This document shows positions 18,424 to 25,606 of a DNA stretch of 64,000 nt, one piece after another. The position numbers and the translations under genes are program-made. Below the pieces are notes generated by a model. It was not told the DNA's origin. It ran no database searches and saw only the letters and a list, made by a program, of their open reading frames with translations. This DNA comes from CAJXMH01 sp040220135 (GTDB lineage Bacteria; Bacteroidota; Bacteroidia; Flavobacteriales_E; Vicingaceae). The DNA lies in NCBI GenBank assembly GCA_040220135.1, contig JAVJTT010000020.1, positions 434,001 through 498,000 of the forward strand, read 5' to 3'. How positions within the stretch are numbered: position 1 is the stretch's first letter; each line of letters starts with the position of its first letter.

Positions 18424-18804
18424 TTAGGAATTAGGTTTTGGGTTAATCTCTTGAATTAAGTTTTGTACCTCTTTTCCAATGTCTACTGGTTTTTTAAGCA
18501 ATAGTTTAACCGATGCATTCTGGTTTAATAAAGCTTCATCTTCAATGTATCCGCTGCAAACTACTATCGGTAGATTTATTCGTTTTTCTTCAATATGCTT
18601 GATTAGTGCATATCCATCCTTTTCAGGCATGCGCAAGTCGGTTATTAGTAGATCAAAAGACTGATTTCCTAATATTTCAATAGCGTCCAATCCGTTTTTA
18701 GCCAAGACAACTTCACAATCGTGAAGACTAAAGGCCTCTCTCCACATGGCCGCTATCATGGCTTCGTCTTCAGCAATAAGAACTTTTTTAGTTTCCATAA
18801 TCAC
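18424..18804 (-). CDS. Single-domain response regulator (receiver)
   Basis: A stand-alone REC domain of 126 residues with the acidic pair AEDE (about 11-14), phospho-acceptor Asp56 (LLITDLRMP), the SGY Thr/Ser position (VVCSGYIED) and the conserved Lys (LLKKPVD). There is no output domain, so it probably relays phosphate or acts by protein contact. It lies 6 bp downstream of the PAS histidine kinase and is its likely partner. It closely resembles the receiver at 24099-24473 (both AEDE/AEDD, VVCSG, KKP/EKP), so the two are paralogues. Confidence 0.92.
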   Translation of the reverse strand: MIMETKKVLIAEDEAMIAAMWREAFSLHDCEVVLAKNGLDAIEILGNQSFDLLITDLRMPEKDGYALIKHIEEKRINLPIVVCSGYIEDEALLNQNASVKLLLKKPVDIGKEVQNLIQEINPKPNS

Positions 18805-18810
18805 AAACGG

Positions 18811-19926
18811 TTATTTATTAAATTCTAAAACGAATTGTGTATTTGGTTTCTTTGAATTATAAAAAATTCTTCCATCAAAACTATTCATAATTCTTGAGGA
18901 AATGCTTAACCCTAAGCCAGTTCCTTCTCCTACTTGCTTTGTGGTATAAAAAGGCTCCATTATTTTTCTAGCTATTTTAGGCTCTATGCCTTTGCCGCTG
19001 TCAGTAATACTAATTCTCACTTTCGTATCCATTTCATGCGACTCTACAAGAATCCATTTTTCATCGAGTGAAGCTAGAGCGCTGAACGAGTTGTTAAGTA
19101 AGTTGATAAATACTTGTGAAAGTTGCACATTTTGTGCTAATGCCTTAGTGTTGTCACTGATCTTATTCTCAATTTTAATACCTGCTTTATTAAATTTTTC
19201 TTTACAAATGGTTAAGGTGTTTTGAAATACTTTTTTTAATGGAATAAGTTCTAACTCTTCTTCATTCCCTTGCCTTCTAGTAACATTTCTAAGGTTATTT
19301 ACTATGGCATGGGTTCGGTCAACAGTTTGATTGATTACCTCTAGATATGAAGTGATTTCTTCTTGAGAAAGGATGCCCATCTTTTGTTTTTCCGACAAAA
19401 GAGAAGTTTTAGTCTTGATAATGGTTAGCGGGTTATTAATTTCATGGGCAAGCCCCGAGGCAAACTCCCCCAATGCTGAAAGCCGTTCAGTTTCAATTAA
19501 GGCTTCTTTGTTTTTCGCTAATTCTTCTTTGATTTTTACTCTTTTATCAACGTCATGAATTAAAGAAACAATTGCTTTTTTATTGTCTTCTAATTGATAG
19601 GAAGAACTGAAAATTTCCATCCATTTCTTATTGCCCTTTTTGGTTGAAAGGTTGAGAACTGTGCCAGCTTTTTCATTTTTATTTGCAGCTATTAGATGTT
19701 GCTCAAATTTTTCTTTTTGATCATCGGGTATAAAAGCCAAAAAATCAGTTCCAATCATTGAAAATTTGTTCTTAAATTCAAGCATCTCAACGCCTGATTG
19801 ATTGATTTCAAGTATTTTGCAACTATTAGAAAGCACAATTAAACAGATAGGAGCTTCATTGATCATTTCGATCAAACTGAGAATAATATCAGTGTCTAGG
19901 TGCCTAAAGTTTACTTGGTCTTGCAT
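18811..19926 (-). CDS. PAS-domain sensor histidine kinase (soluble)
   Basis: A 371-residue kinase without membrane segments. A PAS domain (about 10-130; PICLIVLSNSCKILEINQSG) is followed by a short coiled coil, then the dimerisation/phospho-acceptor helix with the H-box FASGLAHEINNPLTIIKTK (His near 160) and an HATPase_c domain with N-box QVFINLLNNSFSA, G1 DSGKGIEP and G2 GEGTGLGLSIS. A cytoplasmic signal is therefore likely. The downstream receiver gene (6 bp away) is the obvious target. It is part of the 18.4-24.5 kb phosphorelay cluster. Confidence 0.93.
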   Translation of the reverse strand: MQDQVNFRHLDTDIILSLIEMINEAPICLIVLSNSCKILEINQSGVEMLEFKNKFSMIGTDFLAFIPDDQKEKFEQHLIAANKNEKAGTVLNLSTKKGNKKWMEIFSSSYQLEDNKKAIVSLIHDVDKRVKIKEELAKNKEALIETERLSALGEFASGLAHEINNPLTIIKTKTSLLSEKQKMGILSQEEITSYLEVINQTVDRTHAIVNNLRNVTRRQGNEEELELIPLKKVFQNTLTICKEKFNKAGIKIENKISDNTKALAQNVQLSQVFINLLNNSFSALASLDEKWILVESHEMDTKVRISITDSGKGIEPKIARKIMEPFYTTKQVGEGTGLGLSISSRIMNSFDGRIFYNSKKPNTQFVLEFNK

Positions 19927-19980
19927 GAAAGTAGAATATATAATCTTTTGATCAAAATAGCAATTTACATTTCGTTGCTT

Positions 19981-20370
19981 TTAAAAATAAGTAGTGTTTA
20001 GCTCTGTTACGTCTCTCGTCTTTAATGGTTTAATCTTAAAGTCTAAGACTTCTTTGAATTGTTTTGACTTATTCTCTTCTTCCGGGTTGTAGGAAGTGGT
20101 TAAGATGACAAGCTTTAAAGGAGAAGAGTGGTAGTTAGAATCAATGCCATTTGAAAGAAATTCCCACCCATCCATTTCAGGCATGTTAATGTCTAAAAAG
20201 ATAAGAGATTGGTCGGGAAAAAAGTAGGAAGAATTGATATAGTCGAGTGCGTCTTTGGTTTCAGTATAGCATTTTACATCAAGTTTTGAAAAGTTTCTTT
20301 TCAGGATCATTTTATGATAAACGTTGGTAGCATGACTGTCATCAATGAGTATTATTGTTTTTATTTTCAT
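19981..20370 (-). CDS. Single-domain response regulator (receiver)
   Basis: A stand-alone REC domain of 129 residues: DDSHATN (acidic pair about 10-11), phospho-acceptor Asp60 (LIFLDINMPEMDGWEF), VILTTSYN (Thr) and Lys in FKIKPL. It is a close relative of the receiver at 22345-22779, sharing IDDSHATNVYHKMIL versus LDDSESTNLYHKALI, a subtype I associate with bacteriophytochrome-like kinases. It starts 3 bp after the histidine kinase at 20374-21507. Confidence 0.92.
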   Translation of the reverse strand: MKIKTIILIDDSHATNVYHKMILKRNFSKLDVKCYTETKDALDYINSSYFFPDQSLIFLDINMPEMDGWEFLSNGIDSNYHSSPLKLVILTTSYNPEEENKSKQFKEVLDFKIKPLKTRDVTELNTTYF

Positions 20371-20373
20371 TTC

Positions 20374-21507
20374 TTAATCGGGTATAATAAAGTTAAATCT
20401 ACTTCCTATTCCTACTTCAGATTCTACCCAAATATTACCTCCGTAAAATTCAACAATCTTTCTGCAATGCGCTAGGCCAATGCCATTCCCCTGAAATTTA
20501 TCCTGATTGTGCAAGCGTCTAAAAATGGTAAATATTTTTTCTTGCTTGTCTTGTAGAATCCCAATCCCATTATCAGAAACAATGAAATGGTAATGATTCT
20601 GCTTTAACTCAGCTCGTATTTCTACTTCTAAGTCTTCGTTTGGTTTTTTAAATTTAATAGCATTGCTAATTAGGTTCTGAAACAATAAGCGGAAGTCAGT
20701 TATAGCGCCGTAAAGTGAAGGCAGGTTTTGATAGCTAAAGTTAGCTCCGCTTCTTTCTATAGGCTCCTTTAAATCAGTGAGTATGTTTTCTATCAACTCA
20801 TTAGTGTTCACCATGCTAAATGACTTTTCTCTTCCAATTCTACTGTGGGTTAGTAAGTCCTGTATTAAGCTTCTTAAACGAACAGAAGATTCCGAAATGT
20901 ACTTTAAGTACTCTTTGCCTTGCTCGTCAAATTGAGCGTTATAATCTTCAACTAAAAGTTCAATAAAGTTATTAACGGTGTTTAAAGGCTCTTGCAAATC
21001 ATGTGAAGCTACATAGGCAAACTCTGCTAGTTCTTTGTTTTTTGACTTTAGCTCTTCGGTGCGCATGTAAACTTGTTGTTCCAATGTCTCGTTTAGCTCT
21101 TGTAATTCGGAGGTTTGTTCTTGAATTTTATCCTCCATGCTATAAATGTTTTTTTCAAGTTCTTTAAAGCTTTGCTTGGCTACAGCAACAAGGCTGGCAC
21201 AAATCCAAATACTAATGATGGAAAGTAAGTGGTTTATTTCAGCAATTGAGATTACTTCGCTTATTTCCTTACTTTCCGAAGGGATAACAATGATGAGGAT
21301 GCTGCAAATAATAGCTGCCCAAACTGAAGAAAAGCGCTGAGGGAAGAGCCAACTGTATAAAATTACTACAGTGTACAAAGAGCCTAAGGCAAGAGAGGGT
21401 GGGGTTGCGTAATTTGCCCATGCGATAATGCCGGTTAAAAACAAAGCCAGTACAACCAAAACAGAAGTTTGGCCTGCTTTGCTTATGTTATTTTTATTGA
21501 GGTTCAC
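20374..21507 (-). CDS. Membrane histidine kinase with N-terminal multi-pass domain
   Basis: A 377-residue kinase. Residues 1-105 contain about four short hydrophobic segments, then a coiled coil (about 110-150; LNETLEQQVYMRTEEL). The H-box is FAYVASHDLQEPLNTVNNFI, of the phytochrome-like class, and the HATPase_c domain has N-box LFQNLISNAIKFKKP, G1 DNGIGI and G2 GNGIGLAHC. It begins 1 bp from the end of the ethylene-receptor-like gene and ends 3 bp before a receiver, so the three form a unit: sensor membrane domain, kinase, receiver. Confidence 0.92.
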   Translation of the reverse strand: MNLNKNNISKAGQTSVLVVLALFLTGIIAWANYATPPSLALGSLYTVVILYSWLFPQRFSSVWAAIICSILIIVIPSESKEISEVISIAEINHLLSIISIWICASLVAVAKQSFKELEKNIYSMEDKIQEQTSELQELNETLEQQVYMRTEELKSKNKELAEFAYVASHDLQEPLNTVNNFIELLVEDYNAQFDEQGKEYLKYISESSVRLRSLIQDLLTHSRIGREKSFSMVNTNELIENILTDLKEPIERSGANFSYQNLPSLYGAITDFRLLFQNLISNAIKFKKPNEDLEVEIRAELKQNHYHFIVSDNGIGILQDKQEKIFTIFRRLHNQDKFQGNGIGLAHCRKIVEFYGGNIWVESEVGIGSRFNFIIPD

Positions 21508-21993
21508 TTAGCTTTTTTGAGTCTCTATTTGGGCTTTCAACTGTTGAATTCTCTTGTCCTTTTCCATGATTTGCTGCCGCAGATCATCTTCATTTTGCTT
21601 CAGCTTTTGCCCATTAAACCGCAAGAGCTTTGGCAAGTCTCTAATTAATGCAAAGACTGTTGTTAAACTTACTATTGCAGTAAGAAAGCGAAGAAAGGCG
21701 CTTAGTCTGTAGGCGGGCCACCAGAAAATAATGGCATCCATTAAGTGGGTGGTTCCACAAAGTACTATAAAGGCTCCAAAAAGCCAGAATACCGGTAAAA
21801 AAGGAATTTCAGGGTTTCTTTGGATAAACCAGATGATGATAACCGGAATTATGAAATAAGCGAGCCAGATGGCTGTGTCACTTCCAATGTATAGCCAACC
21901 ATGAAAATCGCTCCAAATGCCGCAAATCCATCTTGGTGGCCAATCAGAAGTATCAAACATGTAGCGAAAGAATTCTACGATTTGTTGTCCCAT
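21508..21993 (-). CDS. Stand-alone ethylene-receptor-like (ETR1-type) membrane sensor domain
   Basis: A 161-residue protein with three membrane helices and a C-terminal coiled coil. It closely matches the N-terminal ethylene-binding domain of plant ETR1: Asp39 in SDTAIWLAYFIIP, then FGAFIVLCGTTHLMDAI carrying Cys79 and His83, the spacing (C-x3-H) of the residues that hold Cu(I) in ETR1. In ETR1 the kinase is fused in the same chain; here the domain is separate and the kinase is the next gene (20374-21507). The C-terminal helix (about 120-161; QNEDDLRQQIMEKDKRIQQL) could dimerise or dock with the kinase. Copper and ethylene binding are inferred from the conserved residues only. Confidence 0.85.
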   Translation of the reverse strand: MGQQIVEFFRYMFDTSDWPPRWICGIWSDFHGWLYIGSDTAIWLAYFIIPVIIIWFIQRNPEIPFLPVFWLFGAFIVLCGTTHLMDAIIFWWPAYRLSAFLRFLTAIVSLTTVFALIRDLPKLLRFNGQKLKQNEDDLRQQIMEKDKRIQQLKAQIETQKS

Positions 21994-22007
21994 AGCATTG
22001 TTTTACC

Positions 22008-22364
22008 TTAAATGGTGATTTTTATACCAAGTTGCTGTTCGACGAGTTGAGCCGCCTTGTTAATTTCAACTGATAATTGGTTTAGTTGTCGCTTTACTTT
22101 ATTGCCTTCTTCATTTCCACAAGCCTGTTGTAGTTTTGCTAAAAGGCGACTAATTTGAGTGAATCCAAAGCATTTACTTGCCCCTTTCATTTTATGGGTA
22201 AGCTCTTGCCCCATTTCATACTGCTTTGCTTTACAGCACAAGTTTAACTGATTAGCATCATTCTTGATTTCCTCAAAGTAAGTGGGGAGGATTTGCTTCA
22301 GTGTTTCCTCGTCGAGCTGAGAATCAATACTTTTTATTTCCGTATTACGCTTTGAAGTGCTCAT
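22008..22364 (-). CDS. Hpt phosphotransfer protein
   Basis: A 118-residue all-helical protein with the histidine phosphotransfer signature, His57 in LTHKMKGASKCFGF, followed by a four-helix-bundle pattern (QISRLLAKLQQAC). It passes phosphate between receivers. Its start overlaps the end of the upstream receiver gene by 20 bp, so the pair is translationally coupled and functionally linked. Confidence 0.9.
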   Translation of the reverse strand: MSTSKRNTEIKSIDSQLDEETLKQILPTYFEEIKNDANQLNLCCKAKQYEMGQELTHKMKGASKCFGFTQISRLLAKLQQACGNEEGNKVKRQLNQLSVEINKAAQLVEQQLGIKITI

Positions 22365-22779
22365 CGAATAAATTAATTAGATCCTCTTTTTGTACCGGTT
22401 TTCTTATGAAATCCAATAAGATACCTAAAAATTTATAGCTCTTTGATTCTGTGAGGTTTTTATAGTCCAGATAGTCGCTTACTACCACCACTAAGGTTTC
22501 GAAGTTCTTTGTCATTTTAGCATCAAGCTTCGAATAATGGTCTAAAAAGTGAAACCCATTGTTTTGTGGCATTTGTAAATCGAGAAAAATAACATCCGGG
22601 TTCGGAGGTTCACCTTTATTTGAATCTCCCTTCAAGTAAGCTATTGCTTGTTTAGATGACTCAAAGCATGCGACTTCAGATTTTGGAATTAGCTCTTGAA
22701 TGAGTGCCTTGTGATAGAGATTGGTACTTTCACTGTCGTCTAGAAGTAGTATTTTCAACTTCTCATAGTTAGTTTTCAT
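22345..22779 (-). CDS. Single-domain response regulator (receiver)
   Basis: A 144-residue receiver: LDDSEST (acidic pair Asp14-Asp15), phospho-acceptor Asp67 (VIFLDLQMPQNNGFHF), VVVVSDY and Lys in FIRKPVQ. It is slightly longer than usual because of a loop at about 51-61 (GDSNKGEPPNP). It overlaps the Hpt gene by 20 bp, so it is the likely direct phosphate partner. It is a paralogue of the receiver at 19981-20370. Confidence 0.92.
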   Translation of the reverse strand: MKTNYEKLKILLLDDSESTNLYHKALIQELIPKSEVACFESSKQAIAYLKGDSNKGEPPNPDVIFLDLQMPQNNGFHFLDHYSKLDAKMTKNFETLVVVVSDYLDYKNLTESKSYKFLGILLDFIRKPVQKEDLINLFDEHFKA

Positions 22780-22835
22780 ATACGTAAGTACGCGAATCTT
22801 TCGCTGAAAGTTTCTTTCTTAAAATATTTTAGGGC

Positions 22836-23210
22836 TTAAATAGTCTGATGAATGCCAATACGAAGCGTAGAACTATGAAAAAAGTTAAACCACAAGAGTC
22901 CTAATCCCATGGCTATCATGTCAATCGGATCGAAAACAAAACTGTCATCCAATGCAGGCAACATTATTTCGCTAAATAAAACCAAGAATAGAAAATAAAT
23001 GAATGACTCAAAATGCGTAAACGGTTTTGAACGAAAAAGAAGTGACCTTTCCAATTGAAGTAAAGGCAAGACTAGTGCGGTAAAACAAAAGGGGTCTAAA
23101 TAATTGTCAAGCAACTGAATTTTAATATGATAAACTTTTTGCAACAGCTGATGGGTTACAAACAGGAGAGCCGGGAGAATAAAGCTAAAATGAAAAAACA
23201 TTTTTTTCAT
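22836..23210 (-). CDS. Small multi-pass membrane protein, function unknown
   Basis: A 124-residue protein with about four hydrophobic helices (about 5-22, 38-52, 66-85, 95-112) and a few charged residues in the loops (LDNYLDPF, LPALDDSFVFDPIDM). I have a vague memory of such short proteins being labelled magnesium/citrate transporters in Bacteroidota, but the sequence is too short to support that. It overlaps the preceding small gene by 4 bp. Confidence 0.6.
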   Translation of the reverse strand: MKKMFFHFSFILPALLFVTHQLLQKVYHIKIQLLDNYLDPFCFTALVLPLLQLERSLLFRSKPFTHFESFIYFLFLVLFSEIMLPALDDSFVFDPIDMIAMGLGLLWFNFFHSSTLRIGIHQTI

Positions 23211-23416
23211 AAAGAAACGGCGAGAACTAGAATAAAAATAGCCAGCAAAGCGGGACTAAAGATGATAAAAAGTAAAATACCCCCTATCCGGATGGCCAGT
23301 TTTTTAAGGATGGTAGTGGCTGAATCGCCTTCCTGAATGGCAGCAGCAGCGTTCCACCGGTCAAACAGGTCTTTCCCTTTCTTTTTTACTTTTTGTGTTT
23401 CTTTTCCCTTTTTCAT
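23207..23416 (-). CDS. Small single-pass membrane protein
   Basis: A 69-residue protein with a very basic N-terminus (MKKGKETQKVKKKGKD), a short helix and a C-terminal hydrophobic segment (about 45-68). It overlaps the start of the 22836-23210 gene by 4 bp, which supports translation as a pair. I do not recognise it. Confidence 0.55.
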   Translation of the reverse strand: MKKGKETQKVKKKGKDLFDRWNAAAAIQEGDSATTILKKLAIRIGGILLFIIFSPALLAIFILVLAVSL

Positions 23417-23465
23417 TTACACAAAAGTAAGCAAGGAAAATGCTTTTGTCAGAAACCGTAAAGGG

Positions 23466-24065
23466 CTAGCCCACTTCCTTTTCAGATTCAGCAATTAGCT
23501 TTTTAAGCCAATCATTTGGCCTCATGTCTAGAGTAAGATTAACTCTTTCTGAACTGCTCTTGTTGATGACTTTATGAGGATCAGTTAGTTTTAAGTACCA
23601 GCATTCACCTGGTTTCATGTGCACGATACTTTGGTTGAGATAAAACTCTACCTCCTCAGGTGAAATTATGGGTATCGTGAGACGAATTACAGATTTTTCA
23701 ACTTCAAGGCCTAGTGTGGGGTCAGTGTGCTCTTTTACGGTCTCGCCGGCTTCTAAACGCAGCAAGCGAACCAGAGTAACTTTTGAATGCTGGTCAAAAA
23801 AATCAACTATTTCTTTTAGGTAAGGTGACTTTTCAAGGTCGGCGGTATTTTTCCAATCTGTCCAAGAGCCATCGGCAAAATCTTCTGCAGCTGGGGGAGG
23901 TGGTAAATTTGGATCAACTAAGTGAGCAGGTCCCCTAAGGGTAATGACATTGTAATATAAAAAGCTGTTGATTTCTAGCTTGTTAACTTCCTCAATTAGT
24001 TTCTCTACTTTGAAATTAAGATTTAATTGGACTCTATCCTTTGCGGTAGCTGTTGTTTCCATCAT
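23466..24065 (-). CDS. Aspartyl/asparaginyl beta-hydroxylase-like dioxygenase
   Basis: A 199-residue protein of the cupin-type Fe(II)/2-oxoglutarate-dependent family. The iron ligands are visible as His113-Thr-Asp115 (KEHTDPTLG) and His164 (TDPHKVINKS), with Arg128 and the SERVNLTLD strand placed as expected for 2-oxoglutarate binding. The domain fills the whole protein. The substrate is not known; bacterial members act on peptides or peptide-like natural products. It sits inside the phosphorelay cluster with no obvious partner. Confidence 0.8.
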   Translation of the reverse strand: MMETTATAKDRVQLNLNFKVEKLIEEVNKLEINSFLYYNVITLRGPAHLVDPNLPPPPAAEDFADGSWTDWKNTADLEKSPYLKEIVDFFDQHSKVTLVRLLRLEAGETVKEHTDPTLGLEVEKSVIRLTIPIISPEEVEFYLNQSIVHMKPGECWYLKLTDPHKVINKSSSERVNLTLDMRPNDWLKKLIAESEKEVG

Positions 24066-24098
24066 CAGTAACTTTAGAATTGAAACGAAGATACAGCC

Positions 24099-24473
24099 TT
24101 ATTGTAAAAACTGCTTTATAAGTTGTGCACTTTTTTTGGTGATGTCTAAAGGCTTTTCAAGAAAAAGATCAATTTGGTAATCTTTTAACTCCTGCTCACA
24201 GGAAATACTGCCGCTGCAAACTACTACCGGTGTTGATGCATTTACTTCATGTAAAAGATGAATTACCTCTTTACCACAAACTAAAGGCAAGTCTATATCG
24301 GTAATAATCAGGTCATAATTAATTGATTGGAGTAATTCAATGGCTAGTCTTCCATTTTGCGCCACTGTCACATCCAAACCGTACTCCATCAAACTTTCTT
24401 GCCAAATTATCCCTAAAAGAAGATCGTCTTCAGCAATCAGTACTTTTTTTGCTGCTTTCATAACTAAAGGCAA
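24099..24473 (-). CDS. Single-domain response regulator (receiver)
   Basis: A stand-alone REC domain: AEDD (about 15-17), phospho-acceptor Asp59 (YDLIITDIDLP), VVCSGS and Lys in FLEKPLD. The ATG at 24461 (MKAAKKVLIAEDD) is a more typical start than 24473. It is paralogous to the receiver at 18424-18804. It is the first gene of the cluster and borders the repeat-rich start of the accessory region. Confidence 0.9.
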   Translation of the reverse strand: MPLVMKAAKKVLIAEDDLLLGIIWQESLMEYGLDVTVAQNGRLAIELLQSINYDLIITDIDLPLVCGKEVIHLLHEVNASTPVVVCSGSISCEQELKDYQIDLFLEKPLDITKKSAQLIKQFLQ

Positions 24474-24732
24474 GATAGTGAAAAAGAAGCGATTTTATCT
24501 TTTTGCGAATTTCTATTTAGCGTTTTACCTTGCTTTAAAACCTTAGCGACCTCATTGCTTTTTCTTTTTGTTTACTCATAAAAAAGTCGAGCTTTTAGAG
24601 AAGGTGTGAGTTAGAGTTTGAGAATGGAGAGTGAGGGAAATCAGTGTGGAGTCTTCGCTCTTGCCTGTCTCGTCGAGCAATGGATTAAATCACAAGCCTA
24701 TCGGCTTACTTTGCTTCGCTTACCAAAAGAAA

Positions 24733-24786
24733 AAGCGAGCCTTACTTTTGCTCGCTTCTAAAAGATTAAATGTGATTTAATCTTTT
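24733..24786. terminator. Two adjacent hairpins
   Basis: AAGCGAGC (24733-24740) pairs with GCTCGCTT (24750-24757), and AAAAGATTAAA (24760-24770) pairs with TTTAATCTTTT (24776-24786). Both look like intrinsic-terminator stems, and the second leads directly into the first GTACCCC repeat core at 24787. No gene end is close, so they are probably leftovers of displaced sequence. Confidence 0.55.
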
Positions 24787-24900
24787 AGTACCCCGAACGG
24801 GAGTCCAGCCCGACTGAATGGCTTCAGTCGTTCGGGCGGGGAACCTGCACGTCCAAATAGTATTAAATAAAAAAAGCGAGAAAGATCTCGCTTTAATAGT
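24787..24900. repeat. Long repeat copy 1 (about 114 bp)
   Basis: It starts with AGTACCCCGAACGGGAGT, continues through a Cys-like stem region (CCCGACTGAA...TTCGGGCGGGG), ACCTGCACGTCC and ends with the hairpin AAAGCGAGA/TCTCGCTTT (24873-24894). It is nearly identical to copy 2 at 25085-25199, with only a few differences. On the minus strand it reads as hairpin-like sequence near a tRNA-3'-end-like core, but no cloverleaf can be built. Confidence 0.8.
24873..24894. terminator. Hairpin, terminator-like
   Basis: A 9-bp perfect stem AAAGCGAGA/TCTCGCTTT with loop AAGA, an A-run on the left and T residues on the right. It is identical to the hairpin at 25172-25193 in the second repeat copy. Confidence 0.6.
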
Positions 24901-24946
24901 ACCCCCGACGGGAGTGACTCAGTTCTTTCACTATGGTCTTCCCAAT

Positions 24947-24995
24947 GACTTCGTCTCGCCCGTCTTAGTCGAGGTCAAAATGAAAACACCAAGCT
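24947..24995. repeat. 49-bp direct repeat, left copy
   Basis: Begins GACTTCGTCTCGCCC and ends AAAATGAAAACACCAAGCT. It recurs at 28849-28897 with about seven mismatches, all in the middle. Both copies lie downstream of a (G)TACCCC/TATCCC core, so the repeats form an ordered mosaic on either side of the 25.3-28.7 kb operon. Confidence 0.8.
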
Positions 24996-25030
24996 GCCGC
25001 TTGTGTGTCCTTCTCTTCAAAAACAAAAAT

Positions 25031-25054
25031 GAGCAAGCTCTTTTTTGCTTGCTC
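25031..25054. terminator. Hairpin, terminator-like
   Basis: GAGCAAGC (25031-25038) pairs perfectly with GCTTGCTC (25047-25054) around a T-rich loop. It lies in the noncoding repeat zone, about 30 bp before the third repeat core. Confidence 0.5.
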
Positions 25055-25084
25055 ATCAATGCCACTTGCGTGTTTTCATTCTCT

Positions 25085-25199
25085 AGTACCCCCGACGGGA
25101 GTCCCTGCCCGACTGAAAGGCTTCAGCCGTTCGGGCGGGGAACCTGCACGTCCAAATAGTATTAGATAAAAAAAGCGAGAAAGATCTCGCTTTAATAGT
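25085..25199. repeat. Long repeat copy 2 (about 115 bp)
   Basis: Second copy of the 24787-24900 repeat, starting AGTACCCCCGACGGGAGT and containing the same AAAGCGAGA/TCTCGCTTT hairpin (25172-25193). It runs straight into the core variant AGTACCCCCAATAGGACT at 25197. The near-identity points to a recent duplication. Confidence 0.8.
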
Positions 25200-25204
25200 A
25201 CCCC

Positions 25205-25320
25205 CAATAGGACTGAAATCGAACCAGCAAGCAAGAGAATTTTTGTTTGGAATAGAGAAATTATTCGAGAATAAAGAAGTTGTGAAGTTAGTTTTAATAA
25301 AAGTCACTTAATCTAAACTT
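25205..25320. repeat. Direct repeat bracketing the exported MBL operon, left copy
   Basis: The first 21 bp (25205-25225, CAATAGGACTGAAATCGAAC then C) are identical to 29626-29646, and the following 70 bp are recognisably similar. The plus strand reads in frame as IGLKSNQQAREFLFGIEKLF and on to a stop at about 25309-25311, while the right copy reads IGLKSNHQAK and then shifts frame. This suggests that both are 3' ends of a lost coding sequence. Confidence 0.7.
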
Positions 25321-25339
25321 TAAGAAAATTAGATATAGA

Positions 25340-25600
25340 TTATTCTTTTAAATACTTCTTTTTTAGCCGTTTATTTTCCTTAATGCGTTGCTTTAGCGGA
25401 ATACTTTGATATTGATCTTCTTTTCCAAAGATTGATCTAGCCGACCCTATCGATAAGTTTCTAGATAATAACTTGGAATCCTAGGAAACAGAATTATTAT
25501 CAATTTTAAACTGAGCTTTTAATCTTCCTTTATAAAAGAACCAAATTGCAATAAGAAGAATTAATTGATGATTTCGTAAGGGAGGCTTTTTTAAATCCAT
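25340..25600 (-). pseudogene. Small membrane protein gene interrupted by an in-frame TAG
   Basis: An ATG at 25600, 6 bp after the stop of the coiled-coil gene, opens a frame coding for 39 residues with one hydrophobic helix (HQLILLIAIWFFYKG). It meets TAG at 25481-25483 and then stays open in the same frame for another 46 codons of polar, very basic sequence (ending KENKRLKKKYLKE) to TAA at 25340-25342. The continuous frame after the stop suggests a recently broken 85-residue gene, the last of the operon. A real short 39-residue protein or stop readthrough cannot be excluded. Confidence 0.5.
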
Positions 25601-25606
25601 TTATTT

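Noticed and set aside
24818..25159. A 113-codon open frame across the repeat zone
   Set aside because: It is made of repeated noncoding units and hairpins, has no start context and no protein-like composition; treated as chance.
24787..25225. Repeat cores as tRNA genes
   Set aside because: The GTACCCC/CGGGAGT and GGTTCGAT-like pieces resemble a tRNA 3' end, but no D arm or anticodon stem can be built at any copy.
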